From a bacterium (lineage in GTDB: Bacteria > Zhuqueibacterota > QNDG01 > JABMRT01): a DNA stretch of 46,828 bases. The stretch lies in assembly GCA_011046415.1 (NCBI GenBank), contig DSAP01000075.1:1-46828 (forward strand), given 5' to 3'. The notes under the pieces were generated by a model, which was not told the DNA's origin, searched no databases, and saw only the letters and a list, made by a program, of their open reading frames with translations. Positions 1-8,247 of this stretch are shown one piece after another (position 1 is the stretch's first letter; every line of letters starts with the position of its first letter). Position numbers and translations under genes: made by a program.

Positions 1-1
1 C

Positions 2-406
2 GAGGCGGTCATTCCCTATTCGGATGAACGGGCGGCGCTTTCGGTCGCGGACCTTTACCGGCGTCTCGGTAGACCCGCCGAACTTGAAGAGCGCATCCGG
101 AACGTGATTCCGGGCCGCAGGATATCGCGGGATGAACGATTCCGGCTCGCGTACTTCTATTCGCAGCTGTTCGGGGAACCGGATCGCGCGGAGGAATTGC
201 TTCTTGAACTTTTGGCCGAGAACCCGACGGACATGGATGTCTACTCCGAGCTTTTCCGGGTATACAAGGATTCCGGACAGTACGACAAGGCGGTGGAGAT
301 CCTAGAGATATGGCTCCGCGATGTGAATCCCGACGACAGCCACGCACAGAGTGAGCTTGAAGCGTTGCGGCGCCTGGCGGCCGAAGAAGGCAGCGGCGGG
401 GAGTGA
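2..406 (+). CDS. TPR-repeat protein, C-terminal part (5' end outside window)
   Basis: The reading frame is open from the first bases and stops at 404-406, so only the C-terminal ~134 residues are present. The first in-frame start-like codon (GTG, 104) is internal, because clear protein-like sequence precedes it. The visible part holds helical pairs with the spacing of tetratricopeptide repeats (for example FYSQLFGEPDRAEELLLELL followed about 34 residues later by YKDSGQYDKAVEILEIWL). TPR repeats are protein-protein interaction scaffolds. The next gene starts 6 bp downstream, so the two are probably co-transcribed and this protein may serve surface-glycan assembly; that role is inferred from position only. 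The N-terminal domain, any signal peptide and the partner are not visible. Confidence 0.75.
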   Translation, partial: EAVIPYSDERAALSVADLYRRLGRPAELEERIRNVIPGRRISRDERFRLAYFYSQLFGEPDRAEELLLELLAENPTDMDVYSELFRVYKDSGQYDKAVEILEIWLRDVNPDDSHAQSELEALRRLAAEEGSGGE

Positions 407-412
407 TCCGGC

Positions 413-1477
413 TTGGGTTCCGCGGTCCCGCTGGTCACGGTGATCATTCCCCATTTTCACGGCGAAGCGATCCTCCGGCGGTGCCTTGCGGCATTGCAGG
501 ATACCCGACATGCCGATTACGGTGTGCTGCTTGTCGACAACGGGTCGCAGGACGGGAGCGTGGAGGCGATTCGCGCCGGATTCCCCGGGGTCCGGATCCT
601 CCGCAGTGAGATCAACCTCGGGTTTGCTGGAGGCTGCAATCTCGGCATCCGCCGAAGCCGGAGTCCCCTCGTCTTCCTGCTCAACGATGATGCGGTGGTG
701 ACGCCCGGATGGCTCGGGCCGCTGGTCTCCGCGATGGCTTCCGATCCGAAAATCGCCGCCGTGCAGCCCAAGCTCCTGTCCCTTCAGGAACCGCGACGGT
801 TCGACTATGCGGGCGGGGCGGGCGGTGAGATCGACCTGTTCGGATATCCCTTCACCCGCGGACGGCTTTTCGACCATTGCGAAACCGACCGGGGACAGTA
901 TGACCGTCCCGGATCCGTTTTCTGGGCGTCGGGCGCCGCGACCCTGCTCCGCCGTTCAATCCTCGACTGTGTCGGACTCTTCGATGCGTCGTTCTTCGCG
1001 CATATGGAAGAGATCGATCTCAACTGGCGGATGCAGAAGGCGGGTTTCCGGATCGTCTCCGAACCGCAGTCTGTCGTCTATCATCAGGCCGGCGGCACCC
1101 TCCACCAGGACAGTTTCCGGAAGATGACGCTGAATCACCGGAACAGCCTGATCATGCTCCTCAAGAATTACGACTTGCAGACGCTCGCCTGGGTTCTGCC
1201 GCTGCGGCTTGCACTCGAGGCGATGACTTTCCTGGGCGGTCTTCTCGCCCTGAAGCCGCGCCGGTCCGCGGCCGTTGCAGCCGGAATCTGGGGGGTGATC
1301 CGGAATGGATCCGTGATCCGGCGCGGGAGGCGTTTGAACCGGAAGAGTTTCATCGTCCCGGACCGGATCCTGATGCGCCGGATGTACCGGGGAAGTGCGG
1401 CGTTGGCGTATTTTCTATCCCGCGTGCGGACGGCGGGGCGAATCCTCCCGCGTCATGAAACGACGGCGATCGTGTAA
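413..1477 (+). CDS. GT2-family glycosyltransferase (rhamnosyltransferase-like)
   Basis: A 354-residue GT-A fold glycosyltransferase. The nucleotide-sugar binding motif VDNGSxDGS is at residues 41-49, the INLGFAGGCN segment at about 67-76, and the metal-binding LNDD (DXD equivalent) at 90-93. A later acidic segment (HMEEIDLNWR) is typical of the wbbL/rhamnosyltransferase branch of family 2. The C-terminal ~90 residues are basic and partly hydrophobic, consistent with membrane association. The start is TTG at 413 behind a GGGGAG ribosome-binding site at about 398-403. It lies 6 bp after the TPR gene and about 50 bp before a flippase-like membrane protein, which suggests surface-glycan synthesis at the cytoplasmic membrane. 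Donor and acceptor cannot be read from the sequence. Confidence 0.9.
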   Translation: MGSAVPLVTVIIPHFHGEAILRRCLAALQDTRHADYGVLLVDNGSQDGSVEAIRAGFPGVRILRSEINLGFAGGCNLGIRRSRSPLVFLLNDDAVVTPGWLGPLVSAMASDPKIAAVQPKLLSLQEPRRFDYAGGAGGEIDLFGYPFTRGRLFDHCETDRGQYDRPGSVFWASGAATLLRRSILDCVGLFDASFFAHMEEIDLNWRMQKAGFRIVSEPQSVVYHQAGGTLHQDSFRKMTLNHRNSLIMLLKNYDLQTLAWVLPLRLALEAMTFLGGLLALKPRRSAAVAAGIWGVIRNGSVIRRGRRLNRKSFIVPDRILMRRMYRGSAALAYFLSRVRTAGRILPRHETTAIV

Positions 1478-1526
1478 CCGACGCCGGGCCGCAGGCGGTT
1501 TACAAAGACATTTATCCGGAGACGGA

Positions 1527-2534
1527 TTGATACTCAGATTTCTCTATACGATACTCAAGATTGCGGTCAGCGCGGGGTTGATCGCGGTCCTGGTTTCCCG
1601 CATCGGCGCCGGGGCGATCGTGGCCTCGCTCGGCCGGACCGATCCGGTCTGGCTTTCGGCCGCACTCCTTCTCTTCACGGCGAGCTACGGACTCGGGGCG
1701 CTACAATGGGCGATGCTGCTCAGGGGGGAAGGCATACGCCTCCCTTTCCGGCGGACGCTCGCTTTTTATTATGTGGGACTGTTCTTCAACAATTTTCTGC
1801 CCAGTCAGCTCGGCGGCGATATGTTTCGCATGTTCGACGTGAGGAAGGCCACATCCGACACCGCGGCCGCGGTATCCACGGTTTTCCTCGACCGCGTCTT
1901 CGGCCTGCTTCTCATGTCCGGCCTGGCGGTCTTCTCGGGACCATTCATCCTGTCCGGCCGTGATGTGAATCCTTTATTTTGGGGATTTATCCTGCTTCTG
2001 ATCGCCGGATGGACGCTCGCACTCTGTTTATTCTTCAGCAAACGGATGGCGCGTCCCCTGGCCTGGGTGTTCGAAAGAGTCGTCTCGAAACGGTTTCATG
2101 TCCGCTGCCGTGCAATCTATGAGAAAATTCACCGTTTCGGACGGAACAGGCGGCTTCTCGTATCCGTTCTGATGGTCTCGCTGATCGTCCAGACCATGCG
2201 GATTCTGACACACTGTCTCGTGGGCCGGGCCCTGGGATTGTCTTTTCCCGTGCTCTATTATTTTCTATTGATTCCGGCGGTGGCCATCCTCGCGAGCCTG
2301 CCCGTGAGTATCGGCGGACTGGGCATCCGGGAGCAGACGGCCGTGATCCTTTTCTCCGCGGTCGGGATGTACGGCGAGGATGCGGCCGTCATGGAATTTC
2401 TCGCCTATCTGGTCGCGATCGTCACCAGCATGCCCGGCGGCATCATTTTCACCCTGCGGCGGCGGGCCGTCCGCGTATCCAGCGTGTTGGCGGAAGCCCC
2501 TTTACGGGAAATTGTCCGGCCGAATGATTCATGA
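1527..2534 (+). CDS. UPF0104 / LPG_synthase_TM family flippase-like integral membrane protein
   Basis: About 335 residues, almost entirely hydrophobic with seven or eight probable membrane helices. It carries signatures of the AglD/MprF-N-terminal superfamily: FFNNFLPSQLGGDMFR near the first third and PVSIGGLGIREQ near the C-terminus. Members include the membrane domain of lysyl-phosphatidylglycerol synthase and proteins beside glycosyltransferases, where lipid flipping or transfer is suspected. The frame is open further upstream and overlaps the GT2 gene, but that extension is Arg-rich and unlike the family. The TTG at 1527, preceded by GGAGA at 1518-1522, is therefore preferred. The aminoacyl-transferase domain of true MprF is absent, so lysinylation activity is not predicted. 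Function remains uncertain. Confidence 0.8.
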   Translation: MILRFLYTILKIAVSAGLIAVLVSRIGAGAIVASLGRTDPVWLSAALLLFTASYGLGALQWAMLLRGEGIRLPFRRTLAFYYVGLFFNNFLPSQLGGDMFRMFDVRKATSDTAAAVSTVFLDRVFGLLLMSGLAVFSGPFILSGRDVNPLFWGFILLLIAGWTLALCLFFSKRMARPLAWVFERVVSKRFHVRCRAIYEKIHRFGRNRRLLVSVLMVSLIVQTMRILTHCLVGRALGLSFPVLYYFLLIPAVAILASLPVSIGGLGIREQTAVILFSAVGMYGEDAAVMEFLAYLVAIVTSMPGGIIFTLRRRAVRVSSVLAEAPLREIVRPNDS

Positions 2535-2587
2535 CCGGATGAAATACGGATCCAATGCTTATCAAGCAACATGTATTGTTGTCATGA

Positions 2588-2619
2588 CGGACGGCCGCAA
2601 GTTGGGGGCATGCCGTCCG
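2588..2619. other. Inverted repeat in the gap before the DUF4837-like gene
   Basis: CGGACGGC (2588-2595) and GCCGTCCG (2612-2619) form a perfect 8-bp stem with a 16-nt loop. A second short GC palindrome follows at 2626-2635. No T-run follows, so this is at best a Rho-independent-like structure or a processing hairpin. The rest of 2535-2677 shows nothing recognisable except the ribosome-binding site of the next gene. Confidence 0.35.
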
Positions 2620-2677
2620 GTTGACCGCCGGCGGCAGACAATCTGAAAAAGGCGATGAGACCGCGAAGGAGGTTTTG

Positions 2678-3700
2678 ATGAAACGCATGGTGTTTTTCAG
2701 TCTGGTGATTTCTTTCCTTATCGTGTTATCCTGCCGCATGAAGGCCAACAGCTGGTGGATCGAACCCGAGATTCCCGTCCTCGTATCCGATGCCGACTGG
2801 GGGCAAATCGCCCGTCCCCTGAAGGATGTCTTCGAGCGCGTCATCCGCACGCCGCAGGACGAAAGGCTGTTTGTTCTGAAGCCTGTCGGAACGGAGGATA
2901 CCCGGAACACCCGCGCACAGTATCTGATTCTGGCCGCGTCTCTCGAATCCAAAGGTCCGGTCGGGAATCTGGTTCGGAATATGCTCCAGAATCCCGATGT
3001 TCGCCGTCAGGTCGAATCCGGAGAACGATTCCATTTTGTCCGGCGCGATCTGTGGGCACGGGACCAGCTTGTGCTGATCCTGACGGCAAAAGACACCGAA
3101 ACCCTCAGGATGCGGCTCGAAACAGGCGGACGCCTCCTCTTCGATCTGATCAACGACGATCTGAACGCACGCCTCGAAAAGGAACTGTTCGCACGCGGAG
3201 AACAGAAGAAAGAATCGCAAGAGTTGATCAGGACATACGGATGGTCGATCCGCCTTCAGCAGGACTTTTTTACGGCCCAGGCCCTGCCGCGCGAGGGGAT
3301 GGTGTGGTTCCGGCGCACGCATCCCGAACGCTGGATTTTCGTCCGCTGGATCCCGGAAACGGATACCGTGGGTGTGTTCTTTCGGGACTGGGTGGTCCGT
3401 GAACGCGACCGGATCGGCAAGGCCTACTACGGCGGTGACCGGGTGGCCGAGCCCTATCTGTTTTCATATCGCGGGGAATTTCTCGGCCGACCCGCCCAAA
3501 TCACTACCGGGCTGTGGGAAAATGAAGAGAAAGTCGCGGGCGGTCCATTTAAAAATTACACCTTCTACGACTCCGTGACGGAAACGCTTTTCATGCTCGA
3601 TATCGCGTGTTTCGCACCGGACCGGGACAAATTGTCGTACATGCGCCGGCTTGACATCATCGCACATTCATTCCGGACGCTGTTTGAACAGGACAGGTGA
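2678..3700 (+). CDS. DUF4837-like lipoprotein
   Basis: A 340-residue predicted lipoprotein. The ATG at 2678 follows an AAGGAGG ribosome-binding site (2666-2672). It opens a short signal peptide ending in the lipobox VLSC, with the acylated cysteine at residue 19. The mature part has an opening like IPVLVSDADWGQIARPLKDVF, a central RRDLWARDQLVLIL segment and a late aromatic WFRRTHPERW/FVRW segment, which together resemble the DUF4837 family known mostly from Bacteroidetes and relatives. No catalytic motif is evident and the molecular function is unknown. It stands alone, with a 143-bp gap upstream and a transposase region downstream. Family assignment is from memory of conserved blocks and could be tested by an HMM search; lipoprotein status is the firmer call. 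Confidence 0.65.
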   Translation: MKRMVFFSLVISFLIVLSCRMKANSWWIEPEIPVLVSDADWGQIARPLKDVFERVIRTPQDERLFVLKPVGTEDTRNTRAQYLILAASLESKGPVGNLVRNMLQNPDVRRQVESGERFHFVRRDLWARDQLVLILTAKDTETLRMRLETGGRLLFDLINDDLNARLEKELFARGEQKKESQELIRTYGWSIRLQQDFFTAQALPREGMVWFRRTHPERWIFVRWIPETDTVGVFFRDWVVRERDRIGKAYYGGDRVAEPYLFSYRGEFLGRPAQITTGLWENEEKVAGGPFKNYTFYDSVTETLFMLDIACFAPDRDKLSYMRRLDIIAHSFRTLFEQDR

Positions 3701-3882
3701 TCCGTTGCCCCGCGGATAACAGGGCGTGAAACCGGCGGACGATGCATGTCGATCGCGATAAACGGAGTTGTCCCCGGGTTTCTGTCTCGTTCCCAAGATC
3801 TTCGTAGGTTCGCGGTTTTGGACGCTCCGCTATCGTGTTTCGAGATGAGAAGAAACAGGGTAAAGGATGGATTCAGCGATGC

Positions 3883-3901
3883 GGTGGGATAGAATCCCAC
3901 C
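3883..3901. repeat. REP-like palindrome, copy 1
   Basis: A perfect 8-bp inverted repeat, GGTGGGAT with ATCCCACC, around an AGA triplet. On the minus strand it is preceded by GCAG, one base from the GTAG tetranucleotide typical of REP elements recognised by RAYT transposases. It lies in the 320-bp gene-free stretch 3701-4020, which otherwise holds only this copy and copy 2. Confidence 0.85.
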
Positions 3902-3956
3902 CTGCGACTGTGACTGTACATAGGAGATCAAAGAATGGCCGTTCCAGATTATCAGT

Positions 3957-3975
3957 GGTGGGATAGAATCCCACC
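3957..3975. repeat. REP-like palindrome, copy 2
   Basis: The same 19-bp palindrome (GGTGGGAT-AGA-ATCCCACC) lies 45 bp upstream of the RAYT start codon. Its flank on the right (GCATTGAT) resembles the reverse complement of the left flank of copy 1, so copies 1 and 2 may form a head-to-head pair as in REP doublets. No GTAG precedes it on either strand. Confidence 0.85.
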
Positions 3976-4020
3976 GCATTGATTTCTTGGTGTTTAATCG
4001 GGTTTTCTGAAAGTATTATT

Positions 4021-4575
4021 ATGTCAAATTATCGACGGGTCATGGTTCCGGGCGGGACGTTCTTTTTTACGCTGGTTACTTTCAACCGCCGGCCATTTCT
4101 GACTTCGGATCTGTCTCGTCGAATTCTGAGACAGGCATGGGAAACTGTTCAGGAGAGGTATCCATTCACATGCTATGCAATGTGTCTTCTGCCGGAACAT
4201 CTCCATTGTCTTTGGACGCTGCCCGGAAGCGATTCGAATTATTCATTGCGATGGGCTGCGATAAAAGCGTTTTTTTCCAAACAATTCTTAAGGGAAGGCG
4301 GTCATGCCGATATATGCAGTTCATCGAGATTAAGCAAAGGAGAGGTGGCGATCTGGCAACGCCGGTATTGGGAACATTGTATCCGAGATGATGCTGATTT
4401 TGAAAGACATTTTGATTATATTCATTATAATCCTGTTCATCATCACCTCGTGGAAAATGTGCATGAATGGCCATGGTCGAGTTTTCACAAGTACAGGGTA
4501 AAAGGATTTTATTCTGAAGACTGGGGTGCGAAAGATATCGGAACACTTGCATTGAACGGCGAATTCGGAGAATGA
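4021..4575 (+). CDS. REP-associated tyrosine transposase (RAYT, IS200-like Y1 family)
   Basis: A 184-residue single-domain protein of the Y1/HUH transposase superfamily. The metal-binding pair H60-L-H62 lies in LLPEHLHCLW. The probable catalytic tyrosine is in FDYIHYNPV (Tyr133 or Tyr136), and the trailing WPWSSFHKY block is typical of RAYTs. Such enzymes bind and cleave REP palindromes as single strands and are thought to spread them; they are usually domesticated single-copy genes. Three copies of one 19-bp palindrome flank this gene, two upstream and one 20 bp downstream. ATG 4021 is chosen because it begins the conserved N-terminus (MSNYRR...GGTFFFTLVT); the frame continues upstream through copy 2 without homology. 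The gene is AT-richer than its neighbours, consistent with transfer. It appears intact. Confidence 0.9.
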   Translation: MSNYRRVMVPGGTFFFTLVTFNRRPFLTSDLSRRILRQAWETVQERYPFTCYAMCLLPEHLHCLWTLPGSDSNYSLRWAAIKAFFSKQFLREGGHADICSSSRLSKGEVAIWQRRYWEHCIRDDADFERHFDYIHYNPVHHHLVENVHEWPWSSFHKYRVKGFYSEDWGAKDIGTLALNGEFGE

Positions 4576-4595
4576 TAATCGTATCATCTATTGAT

Positions 4596-4614
4596 GGTGG
4601 GATAGAATCCCACC
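4596..4614. repeat. REP-like palindrome, copy 3 (with GTAG)
   Basis: This third GGTGGGAT-AGA-ATCCCACC palindrome is 20 bp after the RAYT stop codon. Read on the minus strand it is immediately preceded by GTAG, the tetranucleotide that defines REP orientation in RAYT systems. The rest of 4615-4813 contains no gene; it ends with the purE ribosome-binding site. Confidence 0.85.
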
Positions 4615-4813
4615 CTACGAATTCTGATCATGGCCTTTTGGGTGTTCGGGTATTTTTGTGTTTTTCAAATCCCGTTCCTTTTGTAAATTGAGACGTCATT
4701 CCACCTCTGCTCCCGCATGCCGAACGAGGTTTCGATCCGTTCGGAACCATCCCGGAACGCAGGAGTTCGACGGGGAAGGGAAAATAAAAAAACGAATTGC
4801 GGAGGAGTATCCA

Positions 4814-5287
4814 ATGTCCCAAACCATTCCCAATAAAGTCGCCGTGATCATGGGCAGCGCGTCGGACGACGCCATCATGTCCGCCTGTGTCACGGCGCTG
4901 GATCATTTCGGCATTCCCAACGAGAAACACGTGATGTCGGCGCACCGCGATTCCGAAAAGGTGATCCAATTTTGTGAGCATGCCGAGGATAACGGTTTCC
5001 GCGTCCTCATTGCCGGGGCGGGGATGGCCGCCCATCTGCCCGGGGTGATCGCGTCGCGCACCCTGCTTCCCGTGATCGGCGTGCCGCTTCCCGGATCCGC
5101 GCTGAACGGCCAGGACGCCCTCTACTCCATCGTGCAGATGCCGGCGGGCATTCCGGTGGCCACGGTGGCCATCGGCAAGGCGGGCGCGGTCAACGCCGCG
5201 GTGCTGGCCGCCGAGATCCTCGCGCTCACGGATCCCGTCCTGCGTGAAAAACTGGTTGCATTTCGTCAATCGGGGAGTAAATTATAA
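4814..5287 (+). CDS. purE: N5-carboxyaminoimidazole ribonucleotide mutase, class I
   Basis: A 157-residue PurE, the usual length of the single-domain class I enzyme. It interconverts N5-CAIR and CAIR in de novo purine synthesis in the cytosol. The GSxSD substrate loop is at 14-18 and the catalytic-histidine segment SAHR at 42-45. The phosphate/base loop is AGAGMAAHLPG (67-77), where most class I enzymes have Gly at the Met position. The fusion or companion purK is absent from the window, although purF, purN and purH occur elsewhere in it. ATG 4814 follows GGAGG at 4801-4805; an upstream in-frame extension to 4658 is not conserved. The reaction requires PurK-derived N5-CAIR unless the enzyme uses AIR and CO2 (class II), and the motifs argue for class I. 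Confidence 0.93.
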   Translation: MSQTIPNKVAVIMGSASDDAIMSACVTALDHFGIPNEKHVMSAHRDSEKVIQFCEHAEDNGFRVLIAGAGMAAHLPGVIASRTLLPVIGVPLPGSALNGQDALYSIVQMPAGIPVATVAIGKAGAVNAAVLAAEILALTDPVLREKLVAFRQSGSKL

Positions 5288-5302
5288 TCCGGACAAGATC
5301 CG

Positions 5303-5360
5303 ACACCGTGCGGTGTATATTTCCGAAAATGCGTTTCAGGGAGAGGCGGAAAGATCCGCC
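5303..5360. other. Two small perfect hairpins between purE and the Dpm1-like gene
   Basis: ACACCG/CGGTGT (5303-5316, 2-nt centre) and GGCGGA/TCCGCC (5345-5360, AAGA loop) are both perfect. Neither is followed by a T-tract, so a Rho-independent terminator is not supported. They may be mRNA-stability or processing structures. Confidence 0.35.
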
Positions 5361-5402
5361 AATTCATAACCGGTATGGCGCCGGAGAGAAACGGAAAACA
5401 AT

Positions 5403-6128
5403 GTGAAATCGGCAAAACGCATCCTGATCATCGTGCCGACCTATAACGAAGTCGAGAATATCCGCGAGATCGTACCGGCCATTCTAAAACAGGATCGCCG
5501 GATCGAGATCCTCGTGGTCGACGACAATTCACCCGACGGAACAGGCAGTGTGGTCGAACAGATGATCGGGGAGGAACCCCGGCTCAATATCCTGAAACGG
5601 GCCGGCAAAATGGGACTGGCCACGGCGTATCTGGACGGGTTCCGCTGGGCGCTGGCTCAGGATTTTGATTTCATCTTCGAGATGGACGCAGACTTCTCGC
5701 ACAGCCCGGACGCGCTGTCCGGTTTGATCGCCGCGGCCGCGGAGGCGGATCTCGTGATCGGCTCCCGGTACCTCAAGGGGATGAACGTGGTCAACTGGCC
5801 GTTCAGGCGGTTGCTTCTTTCCTGCTGCGCGAATCTGTACACGCGCTGTGTGACCCGTCTGCCGATCAAGGACTGTACCAGCGGATTCAAGTGCTTTCGC
5901 CGCAGGGTGCTCGAGGCCCTCGATTTCGACCGGATTCATACCGACGGATACGCCTTTCAGATCGAGATGACCTACAAGGCGTGGAAAAAGGGATTCAGGC
6001 TTGTTGAAGTCCCCATCATTTTCTATGACCGCAGGGCCGGAGAATCCAAGATGAGCTCGGGCATCATCAGCGAGGCGGCGCTCGAGGTCTGGAAACTCCG
6101 GCTTCACGGCCTGTTCGGAAAACTTTAG
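5403..6128 (+). CDS. Polyprenol-phosphate mannosyltransferase-like GT2 (Dpm1-like)
   Basis: A 241-residue GT2 enzyme of the dolichol-phosphate-mannose synthase class, which moves a hexose from a nucleotide sugar to polyprenyl phosphate on the inner face of the membrane. Motifs: VPTYNE (11-16), VDDNSPDGT (39-47), the DXD equivalent EMDADFSH with D95-D97, the GSRY block and the C-terminal FYDRRAGESKM that closes the active site in this family. It lacks the C-terminal GtrA-like or multi-helix membrane domain of some relatives, so it resembles the soluble or peripheral form. The start is GTG 5403. The lipid-linked sugar product would supply a periplasmic glycosyltransferase not seen here. The next gene begins 21 bp downstream, so the pair is probably co-transcribed. 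Confidence 0.88.
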   Translation: MKSAKRILIIVPTYNEVENIREIVPAILKQDRRIEILVVDDNSPDGTGSVVEQMIGEEPRLNILKRAGKMGLATAYLDGFRWALAQDFDFIFEMDADFSHSPDALSGLIAAAAEADLVIGSRYLKGMNVVNWPFRRLLLSCCANLYTRCVTRLPIKDCTSGFKCFRRRVLEALDFDRIHTDGYAFQIEMTYKAWKKGFRLVEVPIIFYDRRAGESKMSSGIISEAALEVWKLRLHGLFGKL

Positions 6129-6149
6129 GCTCAAACAACATATCGATCC

Positions 6150-8219
6150 ATGTGCGATCTTTCCGTCATCCTCGTCAATTATAATGTCAAGTCGTATCTG
6201 GAACAGGCGCTCGCGTCCATCCAAAAGTCTCTGGAAGGCCTGAAAGCGGAGATTTTTGTGGTGGACAACGCCTCGCACGACGGCAGCGTGCCCATGGTCC
6301 GCAGCCGGTTCCCGGGCGTCCGTCTCATCGTGAATCCCGAAAACGCCGGATTCGCGAAGGCGAACAACCAGGCCATCCGTCTGGCATCGGGGCGTCACAT
6401 CTGTCTCATCAATCCCGACACCCTGGTGCGCGAAGACACCTTCCGCGTCTGCGTGGCGTATCTGGATGCCCATGCCGATGTCGGGATGGTCGGGGGCAAG
6501 GTACTCAATCCGGACGGGACGCTTCAGCTCGCCTGCCGCCGGAGTTTTCCGACGCCCTGGGTGGCTTTCACGAAAGTGTCCGGCCTCAGTGCGCTGTTTC
6601 CGAAAACCCGGCTCTTCGGCCGGTACAACCTGACCTACCTCGATCCCGAACAGGAGGCCGATGTCGAGGCCATCTCCGGGTCTTTCATGGTCGTCCGGAA
6701 AGCGGTGATCGACCGGGTCGGTTTGCTGGATGAACAGTTTTTCATGTACGGCGAAGACCTTGACTGGTGCTACCGGATACACCGGGCCGGCTGGAAGATC
6801 GTCTATCTGCCCGACACCCAAATCGTCCACTACAAGGGGAGGAGCACGCACGAGGCCTCGGCCGATGCGCTCAGGCTTTTTTACGGTGCGATGGCCCTCT
6901 TCGTCCGGAAGCATTTCGGGCGCGGCTTCTCCCTGCTTCCCAGCTGGTTTCTGTTGGCTGGAATCCGGGTGCGCGGCGCCGTCGGCTGGATGATCGGCCT
7001 GATCAGAAAACTCATCCTGCCCTGTGTCGATCTTGTCTTTATTCAGGGTGCGTTGCTGCTGGCCCTCCTGATCCGATTCGGCCACCTGCGCCACTGGATG
7101 TCTTACCGGATCGTGGATATCGTATACTCCGCCGTCTGGCTTCTCTGTCTGGCGATTCTGGGCCTCTACCGGAGGGGCGTCTTCAGCACGTCGAAGGCGG
7201 TCTGGGCCGTGCTGATCGGATTGATTTTCAACGCCTCGTTCACCTTCTTTCTCCCCCAGTACGCCTATTCGCGCCAGGTCGTCCTGTTTGCCGGTTTGAT
7301 GAACGCGGTGTTCCTGGGGGGGTGGAGGCTGGCCGTCCGGCTTGCGTCCAGGATGCGCTGGATTCCCTTCCTCGGGACCGTGGGACGTACCTGGCTGATG
7401 CGGCGTGCCGTGATCCTGGGGACGGATTCTTCGGCCGTCGATCTCTGGCAACGCCTCAAAACCCGGATCGCATCAGGATATGAGGTGATCGGCCTGGTGG
7501 CCCTCAAGGAATCCGATCTGGATGGAGGACAACCAATACCGGTCCTGGGTACGGTTGGCGATCTGAACCGGCTCGTCCGGAGGCATCAGATACACGAGGT
7601 GATCTTCACGACCGAAGCGGCCAGCTATGAAACCATTCTTTCCGTCATCTCGATGAGCAAGGATCTGCATATCGATTACAAGATGGCGCCCCGCGATCTC
7701 GATGTGCTGATCGGAAAGACTTCGGTCGATGTGATCGAAGATATTCCGCTTCTGGATCTTGATTACAGGATCTACAATCCGTTTAACCGGATCCTCAAGC
7801 GCACGGGAGACTTGCTTTTTGCCGGGATATTCCTGATATTGTGTCTGCCCGTGCTGGTATGGACCGTTCTGGATCCCGGGATCCGGTGGGTATCGAGGCG
7901 GATTTCCGACGGGCAGGGCGGATTTTTTTCACTCCTCGAGATCCGGAAGAAGGGGCAACCCGCGGCCGGGCCGTTGCAACTGCTGCCCCGGATGTGGGCG
8001 GTTTTCCGGGGTCGGATGAGTCTGGTCGGGGCGGATATTCTTCCCTACGCTCCGGGGACGGGCGGCCTCGGGTTCAAGCCGGGGATCACGGGACTGGTCC
8101 AGTTCCGCTCCAGTGAAACCCTGGACGACGCAGAAAAAGAGCGGATGATGCTCTATTATCTTAAAAATTATTCGGTCCTGCTGGACATGGAAATTATACT
8201 CAGGACTCTGTTTCACTGA
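6150..8219 (+). CDS. Fusion: GT2 glycosyltransferase + degenerate phosphoglycosyl-transferase (WcaJ-like) module
   Basis: A 689-residue multidomain protein. Residues 1 to ~270 are a complete GT2 domain (VDNASHDGS at 38-46, NPDT at 88-91, acidic EDLDWCYR near 215). Residues ~280-400 hold several membrane helices. About 415-540 is a Rossmann-like region of the CoA_binding_3 type (VILGTDSSA, VIGLVALKES). Residues 541-689 resemble the bacterial sugar-transferase domain: KRTGD at the start, GRMSLVG at 621-627, KPGITGLVQF at 643-652 and a D-MEIILRT tail. The segment that should carry KFRSM and the catalytic Asp-Glu of DELPQ is missing or unrecognisable, so the second domain is probably not a working transferase. 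The intact counterpart lies at 40493-41950. The upstream Dpm1-like gene suggests shared glycolipid work. Confidence 0.82.
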   Translation: MCDLSVILVNYNVKSYLEQALASIQKSLEGLKAEIFVVDNASHDGSVPMVRSRFPGVRLIVNPENAGFAKANNQAIRLASGRHICLINPDTLVREDTFRVCVAYLDAHADVGMVGGKVLNPDGTLQLACRRSFPTPWVAFTKVSGLSALFPKTRLFGRYNLTYLDPEQEADVEAISGSFMVVRKAVIDRVGLLDEQFFMYGEDLDWCYRIHRAGWKIVYLPDTQIVHYKGRSTHEASADALRLFYGAMALFVRKHFGRGFSLLPSWFLLAGIRVRGAVGWMIGLIRKLILPCVDLVFIQGALLLALLIRFGHLRHWMSYRIVDIVYSAVWLLCLAILGLYRRGVFSTSKAVWAVLIGLIFNASFTFFLPQYAYSRQVVLFAGLMNAVFLGGWRLAVRLASRMRWIPFLGTVGRTWLMRRAVILGTDSSAVDLWQRLKTRIASGYEVIGLVALKESDLDGGQPIPVLGTVGDLNRLVRRHQIHEVIFTTEAASYETILSVISMSKDLHIDYKMAPRDLDVLIGKTSVDVIEDIPLLDLDYRIYNPFNRILKRTGDLLFAGIFLILCLPVLVWTVLDPGIRWVSRRISDGQGGFFSLLEIRKKGQPAAGPLQLLPRMWAVFRGRMSLVGADILPYAPGTGGLGFKPGITGLVQFRSSETLDDAEKERMMLYYLKNYSVLLDMEIILRTLFH

Positions 8220-8247
8220 ACCGGACTGTGCGCAGGAGAATGGCTGT

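Noticed and set aside
5529-7451. Long open frame on the minus strand (640 residues)
   Set aside because: Antisense to two glycosyltransferase genes with clear motifs. The frame is open because of high GC and codon use; the residue composition is Pro/Arg-rich without domains.
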